From NCBI GenBank assembly GCA_024803745.1, contig JANJXV010000013.1:33336001-33400000 (forward strand): 64,000 bases of DNA, read 5' to 3'. Under the pieces are notes generated by a model. That model was not told the DNA's origin and did not search any database. It worked only from the letters and a program-made list of their open reading frames with translations. The position numbers were made by a program, and so were the translations under genes. Source of the stretch: Megascapheus bottae. Taxonomy: Eukaryota; Chordata; Mammalia; Rodentia; Geomyidae. Every line of letters starts with the position of its first letter. The stretch's first letter is position 1. Below are positions 22,740-34,482 of the stretch, in pieces.

Positions 22740-23137
22740 TCCTGGGAGAATCCTAGATGTTTACTAATTATTATAAATGAGGGAGATGATGGAGCCTATA
22801 TCCCTTTGGGTCTGGCTTACTTCACTTAATAGATTTTTTCCAAGTCTTTCCATTTCCTTACAAATGGGGCAATGTCATTCTTTCTGACAGCAGCAAAGAA
22901 TTCCATTGTATATAAGTACCACATCTTCTTGATCCATTCATCTACTGATGGCCATCTGGGTTGTGCCCATATCTTATAGGAAAGGGAAAGGAAAATAAGA
23001 TGATTGAGAAGAGGTTGGGGGAGGGAAAGGACAAAAACATGAGAAAGGCTATCAAGGTTTGAGAAATAATGTATCCATAACCTGACAAATGGAACTATAA
23101 CTCCTCTATACATTATCACAATAAAATACAATTAAAA
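22740..23137. mobile_element. L1 insertion with inverted 5' part, copy 2
   Basis: Same structure as 3670-4096: minus-strand ORF2 C-terminus up to about 22977, then plus-strand 3' UTR to about 23137. The complement of the first part reads WIKKMWYLYTMEFFAAVRKN. Confidence 0.87.
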
Positions 23138-23756
23138 ACTCAAAAAACAAGAAAACCATTTCAACCCACCTGCACACTCATCCATCCATTTATCTATCCA
23201 TTATTCAGTTGACACAAATATTTGCTGTTACGCTCACTTACGGATGGTTTTCTCTGAGTGATGATTTTTCTCTTCTCCATTTTTATTTCTACAAATGAAA
23301 GATATTTTCTCATGTGAGAATAAAAATAAATGACTATTCAGATATTGCTATAGTTAGGAATCAGCCACTATCACCTGCATTTTGACAGGGGGAAAGCTTC
23401 AAGTGAACAAGAAGTAAAACTTTAGGGTGCACCTTACTATGGGTTGGCGGCCAGTAGAAGTTGTAGTAGGCAATCTATTAGAAGTGGTGAGTCCCATACA
23501 ATTTGTTAGTTATGAATTTTTGGTTTACTGTGATTGATCTTGAATTGGAAAAAGACACCGATTAAGGACGTTGACAGTTATTATGTTTTATTTTATTATC
23601 AGGGCAATATAGAGAGAGGGGTTACAGTTACATTCATAAGGTAGTAAGTACATTACTTCTTGAACATTACCTCTGATAGTTAAAAAAAAAAAGCTATTTT
23701 GACATTGTGGAAGTCTTGGACTTCCTCTGCTGACTGTTAAAATGTGGCCTGGGACA

Positions 23757-23878
23757 GGGAGAGAGGGGGAGGGGAGGGAGAGAGTGATGGAGGGAGTGAG
23801 AGAGGGAGGGAGAGAGTGAGAGGGGGGAAGGAGGGAGGGAGAGGGAGAAGGAAGGGAGCAAGAAGAGGAAGAGGGATA
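23757..23878 (+). repeat. Expanded G/A purine tract
   Basis: About 120 bp almost entirely purine, built of GGAGGGAGAGAGTG-like units. The copy 1 tract is about 58 bp. Confidence 0.92.
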
Positions 23879-24010
23879 GTACACTGAATTTGTGGATTTG
23901 TTACTGTAGATGAATGGTTTTCCTAAGCAAGTTGTTACATTTCATGTTCTTTTATAGGTCTAGTCCTAGTCAAACAGAAGAATAACTGGAAATCAAGTTC
24001 TGTGTACAAT

Positions 24011-24033
24011 TCCTTAGCTGTTTTTCAGATCTT
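24011..24033 (+). repeat. 23-bp microinversion partner
   Basis: Exact reverse complement of 4901-4923 in an otherwise collinear alignment. Which orientation is ancestral cannot be told from this window. Confidence 0.95.
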
Positions 24034-24039
24034 ATTGAA

Positions 24040-24042
<3 letters not shown>

Positions 24043-24073
<31 letters not shown>
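24043..24073 (+). repeat. (TG)n microsatellite at the duplication edge
   Basis: About 15 TG units against 27 in copy 1. Sequence after the tract is unrelated to that after 4986 beyond a few shared bases. Confidence 0.97.
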
Positions 24074-24076
<3 letters not shown>

Positions 24077-24419
24077 CTAGTTCAATCAGATTGATCACAC
24101 ACTTTTTCTCCCTTCACTCTCCACTATTATTCAATAATTTTCAATGTGCATAGTTCCATTTCTGCTTTAAATGTGAACACTAAAATGTATTTGATTTTCG
24201 TTTAAAATAGATACTGATCTTGCCTACAGATAGATTTCCTCCAAAATATTGTATTTCCTCTGTTTCTTCCACTTCAGCCCATATTTCAGCTCATCAAACT
24301 CTAGTGATGCTACATACAAATTTGCATAAAAACGGAAAGTAGCTATATACGCCTTCTACATTCCTTTATCAACTGTAGCTTAACTCACTAGATCGTACAT
24401 TAGTTAATACGGGTTTTAG

Positions 24420-24562
24420 GGCTAAAACAAAATCTGAATTCTGATTTTGTGCTACATGCTTCTGTATGACCTTGGGGCTGTTACCTACTTAACTGATTTA
24501 GCCTCAGTATTTTAAATCTCCAAAATGGAGGATAATAATAGCCTTTGCTTGGCTAATGTCAT
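24420..24562 (+). mobile_element. MIR SINE
   Basis: Clear MIR core: CTGTATGACCTTGGGGCTG, TTACCTACTTAACTGATTTA, GCCTCAGTATTTTAAATCTC, AAAATGGAGGATAATAATAG. Confidence 0.85.
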
Positions 24563-25204
24563 TAGAGGTGTCTAGTCTAACTAGTAAAAGCTACACTGTT
24601 TCCTCTGTAATTACATGATGTAGCTGCTCTGAGAAAAAGGTTCCTGTGTCTCTCCCATCAATTAAGACCATCAGTCACACTTGATTAATTTAGCCTATTT
24701 CAATGCACTCAGCAGCTGGTCTACTAATACTGGGAAGCACCTTTGAACCAAGAGGATTTGCAGCACTGGCAATAGTAAAGAAAGTCAGATGCTTGTAGGC
24801 ATTGTGATCCAGTCAGAGGTCTATTATTACCAGACTATTGATCTCTGAAAGACTCAGAACATTTGTCACTTTTTGTCTAATACTTCTAAACTAGGCATAA
24901 CCTCTAAATCATTTTTAGTTTGGGGCACAACTACATCTGGTAAGGAGTCACCTTATTTCTTGTTTTACATAGTTCTCTATTCCAAAAGCTATGCAATGAG
25001 GATGCATTATATTTATGTAATAATGTAGCATCAAAAGAGAAAATATTACTACATTGAATTTTATGATAAACTATGTGTTGAGATGGTGACTTTAAAAAAC
25101 CATTACTATTTGAATTGAAATGTTTCCAAAAAGCCGTGTGCTAAATGCTGATAGCATTTTATGTTTATTCTGGGGATGGGTATGTAGAAAGATTGGGAGA
25201 TAAC
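24563..25204. other. Unassigned sequence
   Basis: About 640 bp after the MIR with no gene or repeat I recognise. Confidence 0.4.
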
Positions 25205-25355
25205 TGGTCACTAGTATCTCATGCCTGTAATCTTAGCTACTTGGGAGGCTGAGAGCTGAGGATGACAGTTCAAATCCAGCCCAGGCAGAAAAGTCCCAGT
25301 TAGTAACCAGTTAGTAAGAGAAAGTGGAGCTGTGACTCAAAGGAATAGAGTGTAA
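25205..25355 (+). mobile_element. B1-ID SINE, 3'-shortened
   Basis: B1-like half with CATGCCTGTAATCTTAGCTA and GAGGCTGAGAGCTGAGGATG. Only the start of the ID-like half (GTGGAGCTGTGACTC) remains. Confidence 0.8.
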
Positions 25356-25899
25356 TAGGAGGAAGCCAGTTACAGGAGATGTGACTTTGCAGGGTATATT
25401 TTGTCCCTGGTCTTCTCTCTCTGCTTTCCAGTTGCCACAAAGTAAATGGGTAGGCTCCAAATACTTATACTTACTTTCAAAGTACTTACAATTTAGTATA
25501 TTAAAGCAACCTGAAGAAGCCTATACTGGGACCCTTGTGATAAATGAAAAATAATCCCATCTGTTGTTCCACTTAGCAAGCAGCTAATTCTTTATCATTT
25601 CTTTTTCCCTTCCATTCAAATCTTGGACGCCTAACACCTATGCTATTTGCAGATGGAGATGCTGAGAGGTAGAGGCAGCCTAAACCAAATAATTTGCTGC
25701 CTCTTTAGTTCAGATTTTGTATCTGTCAAGTTAGATGGCTGTCCACCTGTTCTTGATGGATGCTCTCTATTTCACAATTCAAAAACTTTCTTCCTAGGAT
25801 AATATTGTTCAGCTGTACCTATAATTCTACCCACTTAAGAGGATGAGAATGTAGTGGTTATGTTTTGGGGCAAGAGACATTGGAGAGAGTCCTTCTCTA

Positions 25900-26065
25900 C
25901 CAATAGCTGGGTACAGTGACAGGCAACTGTAGAAGGCTGAGATCTGGACTGCTCTGTGATTCTAGGCCAGCCCAGGCAGAAAAATTGGTAAGTGTCCACA
26001 GAAGGCAATTGGATATGGCAGTGTGGGTCTGTGACCCCAGCAAGTACAAGAGGCAGGGCATTTCT
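25900..26065 (+). mobile_element. Degenerate B1-like SINE remnants
   Basis: AGCTGGGTACAGTGACAGGC, GGCTGAGATCTGG and CCAGCCCAGGCAGAAAA mark an old B1-like unit. A second weak unit follows (GTCTGTGACCCCAGCAAG). Confidence 0.5.
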
Positions 26066-26209
26066 TTTTACATTGTGGAATAGAGGAGAGAAGAAATTAG
26101 ACATTATTTGTAAAGAATAGAGAAAATTGAACTTGTATGATATGTCATTGTATGTTAAAAATATTGTATTTATGTATGTGTGTGTCATGGTTATTTTAAA
26201 ATATAAAAT

Positions 26210-27427
26210 GTTTCATTTCATGAAAAAAGTGGCATAGTATAGGTGAGGAATTTTAGTCTTACAGACAAGAATTCAAAATCAAGGTTTTATATTTAGACTC
26301 TCTGAAATATTGAGTGTATCCTTCCCTACTGTATACATCTGAAAAATAGGAGAAATGAATGGTTACTAGTTTATAGGGTATTCTGGAGATTCAAAATGCA
26401 TATGCTTTATATTTATAGACATATACATATGCATATATACATATACGTATAATGAGTCTATATTGTTTGGTTTATAAAAATCCAAATATGACAATATCTG
26501 TTTTTCCTGAAGCCTTTTAGCATAGCCCAGCTTGCAACACATCATTTGCTAGGATCAGTCAGTGCTGCACAATGGGAAGAGAGAGAGAGCTGGATGGCTA
26601 TTTTTTCTCTATCTCTCCTTGCATAGTCTCATATTCAGATAAAGGAAATGAAAGCATTGGAAAGTCAAAGAAAAAATAGCACAGTTCTTTTTCCTTTTAT
26701 CGGTTAACATTTACAGTAGTCTATTCAAATTAAAAAATCAGCATTTCAATGTTTTTAATTTTTTTAAAATTTCTAATGACCTCATGGCAGAAATACTGTT
26801 CTCCCATGAAGGAAAATATTCACTCTGATACGATTAGGTTCATGTCTCTATATGTTACTCCAGATATTAACTGTGGCATCAAACAAAACAAGATTTTAAT
26901 GACAAGATTAGGAAGTCTGTTTCCTTAATAATTTCCATAGACTGTTTCAGAGCAAATTATTTGTCATTTAAAAATATTTCTTCCAGTCTTGGTCAACAAC
27001 AATCAACTATAGATCCATGCATTATAAGAATTGAAGAAGGAACAAAGAACCAAAGATAGAAAAATAGTATGAAAGACAAGAAGGGAGATAGGAAAGAATA
27101 ATACAGGAGTATAAGAATAATATAGTAATAAAGGAAAGGGTAGAGTGAAGATAACTGACCTAAAATTATAGAAAGGGAAAATATTTGAATTCAAAATTTA
27201 GAAAAAATAAGATGAAACTTATAAAAAAAGTAATAAAAAGAATACATAAAGAAAAGAGGAAAGTATATATGAAAGATCAACGATTAAAAAATATTTCTTC
27301 AACGGATAATTCTTTTCTCAGGAAAATCTGTTTTCATTGAGAAACCACAGTAGGTCTCTCAAACAGAACAATTTATTTTGGGAAGTGGTTCCATTAGGTA
27401 ATTAAAAAGCTTAAAATTAAGAAAGAA
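26210..27427. other. Unassigned AT-rich sequence
   Basis: Contains a TA/CATA-rich patch at 26399-26450 and a purine-rich stretch at 27030-27280. No gene recognised. Confidence 0.45.
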
Positions 27428-27668
27428 ATTGAGCACTGGTGGCATATGCCTGGGATCCTAGCTAGGTGGGAAGGTGAAATCTACGTATCCTGACTTGAAG
27501 CCAATCCAGACAAGAAAGTCTGTGAGACTCTTACCTTCAATTAACCACCAAAAAGAGCTGCTAGTGAAGCTGTGGCCCAAGTGGTAGAATGCTGGAAATG
27601 AGCACAAAAACACGGGGATAATTTCCAGGCCCTGAGCTCAAGCCCTAAAACCAGCATAGAACAACCCA
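27428..27668 (+). mobile_element. B1-ID dimeric SINE (older copy)
   Basis: GCATATGCCTGGGATCCTAG starts the B1-like half, and CCCTGAGCTCAAGCCCTAAA ends the ID-like half. More diverged than the copies in the duplication. Confidence 0.85.
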
Positions 27669-29061
27669 CAGACTGTCCACAACAGGAAGCTAAAGTGTGC
27701 AGCTACTAGGAATAAGAGGATCTCAGGAATCCCAACCCAAGACCCAACCCAATCTCAGGACCCACCCCAAGAGCCATGACTACAGTAAAGGTTATCACAA
27801 AGGCAAGAGAATAAATTACAGTGGGAAACACTAGAAGACCTAAAGAACATGTCATTGGTGAGATTTTCTTCCTCTTCTTTCTACTCTACAATTATCCCCA
27901 TGCTCCAATATCCATGTTGGCCAATTTACTGTACTAGGAAAATATAGTTCTTGTCAAAGCTGATAACATCAAGGGGTAGAAATGGTTCTGAAAATTAAAG
28001 AGAGTTGACCAGCTCAGGGTAAACTGAACTTGTAAATTTTTAGAGAATGCTTACAGCATCTGTTTGCTGACCATATACAACTCAGCACCATGTACAACAT
28101 ACATTCAAAAACTATTTCCTAGGTAAGTCATTGTGTTACTCATGTCATGAACCTTATAGACTCAGACTACTTTTGTCCTAGTAGCCCTTGGCTACCAGGC
28201 CTCAGCAACTGACATTAGATGTCAATAATGGGTGTTTATCTCCCATTTTCCAGCACCCTCTTATGCTCAATGGAGTAATGACTCATAGGAGACTGAAACT
28301 AGAAGATAGAGTTAATCTCTCCTCTCCTACTCATAGACTACTCCTCTGTGTTATTTACAAGTCCTCCATGGTGTCAAGTAATCAGTTGCCTTGACAAGCT
28401 AACATCAGCAACCCTGATAATGTATTTATTTAACATATTTGTGATATCTTTTCTTGCCTCCTTTCCTCTTTCCATGTTCTCTGTGGCCCAGGATACCACT
28501 TTGTCATTAAGCCTATATTTCTTGAAGGAATAGAGAGACACTGATAAAAATAAGACAAAGTATAGAATGAGAAGTTACTTTAAAACATAACCACTCAAGA
28601 CCTAAATATTTTTATTTACTTATGTATTTGTGAATATTTATTAAACAGATTATCAGAGCCAAACATAGTGCTTGCTGCTAGAAGATAAATTTTAAAAGAA
28701 TATAGTCTTGACTTTCAAGGGCTTTACATTTTAGAATGACAAAGTTGTAAATGAATAATAATGTCCTCCTTTATAAGGAAAGAATGTCCTTTATATCTTA
28801 CCATGTCAGTGATTAAAAACCCAGATTTGGAAAAATTTCAAGTATTAGATCTTATATAGTTCTAACATTTATATCATGATCTGAATAGTATCATTATTTA
28901 CACTAGCTTGCATTCTGAATAACAACTGTTTACAAAATATATTATAAAATATCATTTAGAGAAGAATCCCAGCCTTATCTATAGGCACTACACTTGGCAA
29001 TTTATCCTAAGAAAATAATATGATCAATCTAAAATTAATATAGATATTTGTGGAATAAAAG
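27669..29061. other. Mostly unassigned; old L2/MIR-type patch
   Basis: A short CCCAA-rich imperfect repeat lies at 27729-27775. About 28620-28770 resembles an old mammalian repeat (AATATTTATTAAACAGATTA, GGGCTTTACATTTTAGAATG). The rest, including 28130-28480, has no family or gene I recognise. Confidence 0.4.
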
Positions 29062-29072
29062 GAATCTTGGAG

Positions 29073-29264
29073 GTCCAGAAGTTTGGCCTAGTGGTAGACT
29101 GCTTGCTTAGCATGCACGAAGACCTGGGTGTGATTCTTCAGTTCCACATACATGGAAAAAGCCAGAAGTGGTGCTGTGGCTCAAGTAGTAGAGCTCTAGA
29201 CTTGGGATAGCCCAAGGACAATGATCAGGCCCTGAATTCCAGCCCCAGGACTGACAAAAAAAAA
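29073..29264 (+). mobile_element. ID-type SINE with 11-bp target-site duplications
   Basis: Full bipartite copy: GTTTGGCCTAGTGGTAGAC, GCTGTGGCTCAAGTAGTAG, then CCCCAGGACTGACAAAA. GAATCTTGGAG flanks it at 29062-29072 and 29265-29275. Confidence 0.95.
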
Positions 29265-29328
29265 GAATCTTGGAGAGATTCTAGTGAGAAAATCCATATT
29301 TTAAACCAGTAGTTAAAAATATTATAAA

Positions 29329-31068
29329 CTAGGAAATGGAAAGACATCCATGCTCATGGCTAGGGAGAAATAACATAGTGAAAATGGCTATACTGCCAAA
29401 ACTGATATACAAATTCAATGCAATCCCTATCAAAATCCCAGACATTCCTTACGGAAATAGAAGATATAATCCAAAGATTCATATGGAACAAGAAAAGACC
29501 TAGAATAGCCAAAACAATTCTAGGCAAAAAAGAGCAATGCTGGTGGTATTACAATACCGGACTTCAAACTCTACTATAGAGCCATAATAACAAAAACTGC
29601 TTGGTATTGGCACAAAAACAGACCAGAAGACCAGTGGAACAGAACAGAAGACCCAGAAATAGAACCACACAGCTATAGGCAACTTGTATTTGACAAAGGA
29701 GCCAAAGATATACAGTGGAACAAACACAGGCTATTTAATTATTGGTGCTGGCAAAATTGGGCAGCCACATGCAGAAAACTAAAAATTGACCCTAGCCTTT
29801 CGCCATGCACAAGCATTAACTCAAAGTGGATCAAAGACCTCAATGTCAGACTGGAAACTGTGAAACTGGTACATGATAGAGTAGGAGAGACACTGGATCT
29901 CATAGGCACAGGCAAAAGATTCCTGAACAGAATCCCAGGGTCACAACAGATTGGAGAGAGACTCGATAAATGGGACTACCTAAAAATAAAAAGTTTCTGT
30001 ACAGATAAAAAACAGTTGCAAAAGTAGAGAGACAGCCAACCAACTGGGAAAAGATATTCATGACAAATGCTTAATATCCAGTATCTACAGGGAACTCAAG
30101 AAACTACTCCCCCACAAACCCAATAAACCATTCACTAAATGGGAAAGGGAACTAAAGAGAGACTTATCAGAAGAAGAGATTAAAATGGCAGAAAAGCATA
30201 TGAGAAAATGTTCAACATCTATGGTCATAAAGGAAATGCAAATAAAAACAACCCTAAGATACCACCTTACCCCAACGAGAATGGCCAAGATTTTGAACTC
30301 AGACAATGACAGTTGCTGGCGGGCTTGTGGAGAAAAAGGAACCCTACTACACTGCTGGTGGGATTGTAAACTAGTTCAGCCACTCTGGAAAGCAGTGTGG
30401 AGGTTTCATAATGAACGGAAAATAGACCTTCCCTACGATCCTGCCATACCACTTCTGGGCATCTATCCTGAACATCATGACCCAAGATATGATAAGGACA
30501 CCTGCTCAGCTATGTTCATCTCTGCACTATTCACAATAGCCAGGTGATGGAAACAATCCAGATGCCCTACTGCAAGATGAATGTATACAGAAAATGTGGT
30601 ATATATATATATACACACACACACACAATGAAATTCTACATAGCCAACAGACAAGATAAAATCATGGCATTCACAGGGAAGTGGATGAATCTAGAGTGAA
30701 TCATGTTGAGTGAGACAAGTCAAGACCTAAGGAACACAAGGCGCATGGTATCCTTAATACGTGGCTATTAAATCCAAAGAGTACAAGAGCGAGGACTCAA
30801 TATTTGCATACCCAAAGCTATGGACATGTTAATGGAAATATAAACATAACTATATAGACATAAAAACCTATGACTCAATAGACATAATGTTTTATTTCAT
30901 AAATTAATATGTTTCTATGACATACAAACCCTTAGTATTTAGAACTTAATCAAAATTAGGCTATGTCCCAGTGATTGTAAATAGAGATGCCCTCCTTGAA
31001 CATTTGTTTGTTAAACTTGTCATTTAAAAAATGTAAAAATCAATGTTAATAAATTCTTTAATAAAAAA
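29329..31068 (+). mobile_element. 5'-truncated L1: ORF2 remains and 3' end
   Basis: Plus-strand L1 of about 1.7 kb. DNA after 29330 matches the ORF2 region beyond the reverse transcriptase. 30185-30547 encodes the best open block (KCSTSMVIKEMQIKTTLRYH, DLPYDPAIPLLGIYPEHHD, ISALFTIAR). Stops and frameshifts separate the blocks, and the ORF2 C-terminus after 30550 is broken by a TA/CA repeat at 30597-30627. The 3' end is ATCAATGTTAATAAATTC and an A-rich tail. It belongs to a different L1 subfamily from the one at 9-11 kb. No activity expected. Confidence 0.92.
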
Positions 31069-31084
31069 TATTATATACCTGCAA

Positions 31085-31215
31085 AGTGATGTATTTATTG
31101 ACACAGATCTAAAGAAAAATATGCATTAATCAAGATGCATTGTCCTCACAAGTGGACACAGTGACTAGAAGCCCCTGTATACAACTACTTAAATATAATA
31201 AATTTTAAAAACAAA
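31085..31215 (+). mobile_element. L1 3'-terminal fragment (third subfamily)
   Basis: Ends GTATACAACTACTTAAATAT and AATAAATTTT, like the L1 end near 55460-55500. Only the last ~100 bp are recognisable. Confidence 0.5.
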
Positions 31216-31454
31216 AGAATATTTTAACTTTAGTTGCTGCTGGATGGTGGCTTATTCAAATATTCTACCTTTTCCTCTGTGAAGGAAGTTTCCCTCTGTG
31301 CTATTTCATGTTAAGCTTTCATTTTTATGAGGGATCTTTACAGCTTAACAATTTTGATGTCCCTTGGAGCTCATTAAATGGGATTTACTTTGATTTATAA
31401 ATTTTGGTTCTGTAAGTCAGAACAGAATAGAAAGCAAACTTACACTATAGAGAC

Positions 31455-31600
31455 CATATTTTAAAGTGAGAGAGTCTGTTTCAAATCCTAAGTTTTCATC
31501 TACCACATGTGAGAATTTGTACCTCAGTTTCTCCAAATTGAAAAAGGTAAACAAGACCTGGTAAACAACTTATAGAACTAAAATAGAGTCTGGGGAAAGT
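31455..31600 (+). mobile_element. MIR-like fragment
   Basis: GTCTGTTTCAAATCCTAAG, then TACCTCAGTTTCTCCAAATT and AACAAGACCTGGTAAAC follow the MIR core order but are strongly diverged. Confidence 0.55.
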
Positions 31601-32440
31601 CTGGCACAGAGGCTGAGGAGGAAAGTTTCTATTGGGACAATGAAAAATAAAATTTAAAAAAGAGAGTTTCTATTGGTAAAAGTTACTATTGCTCATGACC
31701 CCAAAGTCTACAAAGAAATAACTAGAAATACAAAGGAACTACAAATTATATTACTTTCTTAGTATGTTAGATCCCTTTAACATTTAAAGATATGAGGGAA
31801 ATAAAGGAGAGAGGAAAAAAGGAGCTAAAATATATTGGAAGGCAAAAATGCCTTAATATCTACAATTTCTATGACCCAAACTTATTTCTTAGTGGTGCCA
31901 ATTTAAGACAAATCTTTGTTTTACTTTTCACAAATTGGAACCAATTATTCACGTTTTTATTTAGAGAAAGGAAATGTTATTTTTTCACAGGCACAATTTC
32001 ACTGTGATGTGTCTTTTTGTGTCAGATTAATTCATGTTTAGAATGTTTTATATCTCTGCTAATACGTACTTAAGTGATTCTCCACCAGCTATGATGCAAC
32101 AAATTTTACCAAAATGAATCTCTTAAGTGTAAAATGATATCTCTTTCCGGTCGTGTTCATACCATCAAGCTAGGAGGAACACTAACAACAACAACAAAAA
32201 AGAGAGCTGTGTGTTTCAATAAAAGTTCAAAATGCCCCAGAGAAATGAATTTGTTCTTATCCTCACTTCTTATGTAAATTGGCCATTTACCTAGAGAAAA
32301 CTGAGCAATTGGCTGAGAGATGAAGTAGATACCGATGTGCATGCGCATACACATGGATTTTCAGATGTGCTGTCTCCAGCTGTAACGAATTCTGCCCTCT
32401 CTATATGGTCAGGGTGGCTATAGTCTGAACTTTTATGATT
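31601..32440. other. Unassigned AT-rich sequence
   Basis: No gene or repeat family recognised. Open frames are short and lack motifs. Confidence 0.4.
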
Positions 32441-32550
32441 CCTCCTCCTCCTCCTCCTCCTCCCCCTCCTCCTCCTCCTCCTCCTCCTCCTCCTTCTTCT
32501 TCTCCCTCTTCTTCTTCTTTCTGTTTCTGCTTCTCCTCCTCTGCCTCCTC
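32441..32550 (+). repeat. (CCT)n pyrimidine microsatellite
   Basis: About 110 bp of CCT units with later CTT interruptions. It yields spurious polyproline and polyarginine frames on the two strands. It abuts the next SINE. Confidence 0.97.
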
Positions 32551-32576
32551 GTTTTTTCTTGTGGGTCATGAGGGTC

Positions 32577-32768
32577 ACGGGGCTGCAACTGGGCCTGGGC
32601 ACTATTCCCTGAGCTCTTCAGCTCAAGGCTACTGCCCTACCCTTGAGCCAAGCTCCACTTCTCATTTTCTAGGGGTTAATTGGAGGTCCTTTTGTGCCTG
32701 GGCTGGCTTTGAACCTTGATCCTCCTGAATAGCCAGGATTATAGGTGTGAGCCTATAATCCGCGTTGG
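32577..32768 (-). mobile_element. B1-ID dimeric SINE
   Basis: Minus-strand copy: CCCTGAGCTCTTCAGCTCAA, GGGGTTAATTGGAGGTCC, GCTTTGAACCTTGATCCTCC, ATAGCCAGGATTATAGG. The (CCT)n tract lies at its A-tail side, as if seeded there. Confidence 0.92.
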
Positions 32769-34414
32769 TTTATGTTTTTTTCTTATCTTCACTTTGGCTC
32801 CCTCCATAGAGATACAAAACATCTCTTCCTACTCACAACCATAGAGAAACTTTAGCTTCTTGGTCAGAAGAATGATGTCTAGAGAGCGGGTGAAGAGGTA
32901 GGAATCAGAATTAACACGATAAAGGCAAAACAACAACAACAACAACAAAATAATTGTCTTTGTTTGACCTATACTGTTTCTTCCCAGAAATATAAGATAT
33001 CTTATAGAAGAGTAACATGGCCTAGTGTCTTAACTCCAGAGCAGAATGAAATTGAGGGAGTAGATAAGCAAGAGCACACTGTTTATTGCACATTGCCAGT
33101 TTTGCAACTCCCTAGCATCCCAAGATGACAGGCTCTGAGGGGACCTGTTTTATTAAGCTGAAGCAAACAGAATTGGATATTGTGTTGGACCATGGTTCCT
33201 GGGATACTAAATTTATTTTATTTTATTTCTTGACCTTTAGGCGAATGTCACATTTTGAAAATAAATTGCATATTGCTTTGCTTTTCTTGTGTACAGCTTA
33301 TATTGGAAGGAGCAAGCTTGAATACATCCATCCTCTTTCTATTCTCAATTTGAAGTTACAACCCCACTAAAGCAATAAATTTAACTGCTCAAATTTCTGT
33401 TCAATCAAAAGATAAATAAAGCAAAGCCAGAAAAGAATTAAACTACTCGTATCACAAACCAAAATTTTAGTTTACTGATCTAAAGAAAACCAAAGCAAGT
33501 AAGAAAGGGTAGGAAAGCTTCTAGTACAACCATATATCACAAAAAGCAAGATGTGCGCTCAAGAGGATTTTGGGTCACATAAAATGAACAGGAACTCTGG
33601 TCAGAATACCACTGAAATAACAATTTAGAATTACATCCAGAAAGGAGCAGGGGAAAGCCAATTCAGCTCTAGACAAACACAGTAAATAAGTATTTTCACA
33701 GAAGATGAGTGAGGGTTTAGCTCTGACAACACCCAGGCTTTAAAAAATGGGTACATGAAACACAACCGGGTCACTTAGAGATATTGATGAACAAGGTGAG
33801 GGCAGGGAGGCATGAGGGCTTGGCATTCACATCAGTAGGATGGAATTTTTTAAAAAAATATCCTTGTCTGTTTCAGGTGAAGAGCGCGGCAATGGTGTAA
33901 CTGGGTTTGGAGTGGACACACTGTGGCTAGATGAATTAAAAGTGAAGAGTTTCCTATAACTTCTAACATCCTGTGAAAGTGAAGGCATATCCAGAACAGT
34001 GAGCCCCTGTTTGTTCCATTTTAAAGGATCAGCTCCAGTGCCTTGTTTATGTGTCTCTTAAATCATTCCTACAAACCTCCTGCTACATACATACCTACAA
34101 ACCTCCTACATACATCCTACTGCAAACTCAATTCCTCCGTTTCCCTAGAAAACCTATGCTATGCTTTTCTCTCTCAAGGATTCTTATCATTCCTTCTTTG
34201 CACCCTTGGCCTTTTGCACCTGTCTTGCCCTGGAGCTTCATGCATTTAACAGTAACTGTGACCACCTGGCATAGCCTGCCAAATAGTTCCCAGCCTCCAT
34301 TAGCATGAAGGACTTCTAACCATCAATCCAGGGGCACTCCACTTCCATCATACCTGCCTTCCTATAAACCCTTTGTGTAAATGATGGGTCATTGGAAAGA
34401 ATTCTGATGATGTC
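32769..34414. other. Unassigned sequence
   Basis: Has a (CAA)n run at 32930-32949 and a small tandem duplication at 34070-34130 (ACAAACCTCCT and ACATACAT units). No gene recognised. Confidence 0.4.
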
Positions 34415-34482
34415 CTTTAGGAACTCTACTAAATTGTAAACTCTATGAAGGCAAGTATATCTTCTTATTGGCAATTGTGGAG
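34415..34482 (+). mobile_element. L2-like 3' fragment
   Basis: AACTCTACTAAATTGTAAAC then TCTATGAAGGCAAGTATATC matches the shape of the L2 3' end. Short and diverged. Confidence 0.5.

Larger units (their letters stand above)
20026..24073 (+). repeat. Segmental duplication, copy 2 (partner 1285-4986)
   Basis: Direct-orientation copy of 1285-4986, longer mainly because of the solo LTR and the expanded purine tract. It carries the same SINEs and the same 5'-inverted L1. Its left edge is at CCTTTAAAATACACATAAA and its right edge is in a (TG)n tract. About 15 kb of unrelated sequence separates the copies, so it is interspersed and not simple tandem. Confidence 0.95.

Noticed and set aside
1285..24073. 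Possibility that the two copies are an assembly artefact
   Set aside because: About 3% substitutions, an inserted LTR with target-site copies, a microinversion and different tract lengths would not arise from collapsed or repeated assembly of one locus.
27003..27300. Purine-rich stretch considered as an L1 3' UTR or regulatory tract
   Set aside because: It lacks the L1 terminal blocks and a clear boundary, so it is left unassigned.
29073..29264. tRNA-like A and B boxes
   Set aside because: They belong to tRNA-derived SINEs with A-tails and target-site copies, not to functional tRNA genes.
32291..32719. Polyproline (plus) and polyarginine (minus) frames
   Set aside because: Direct translations of a (CCT)n microsatellite and the adjoining SINE.
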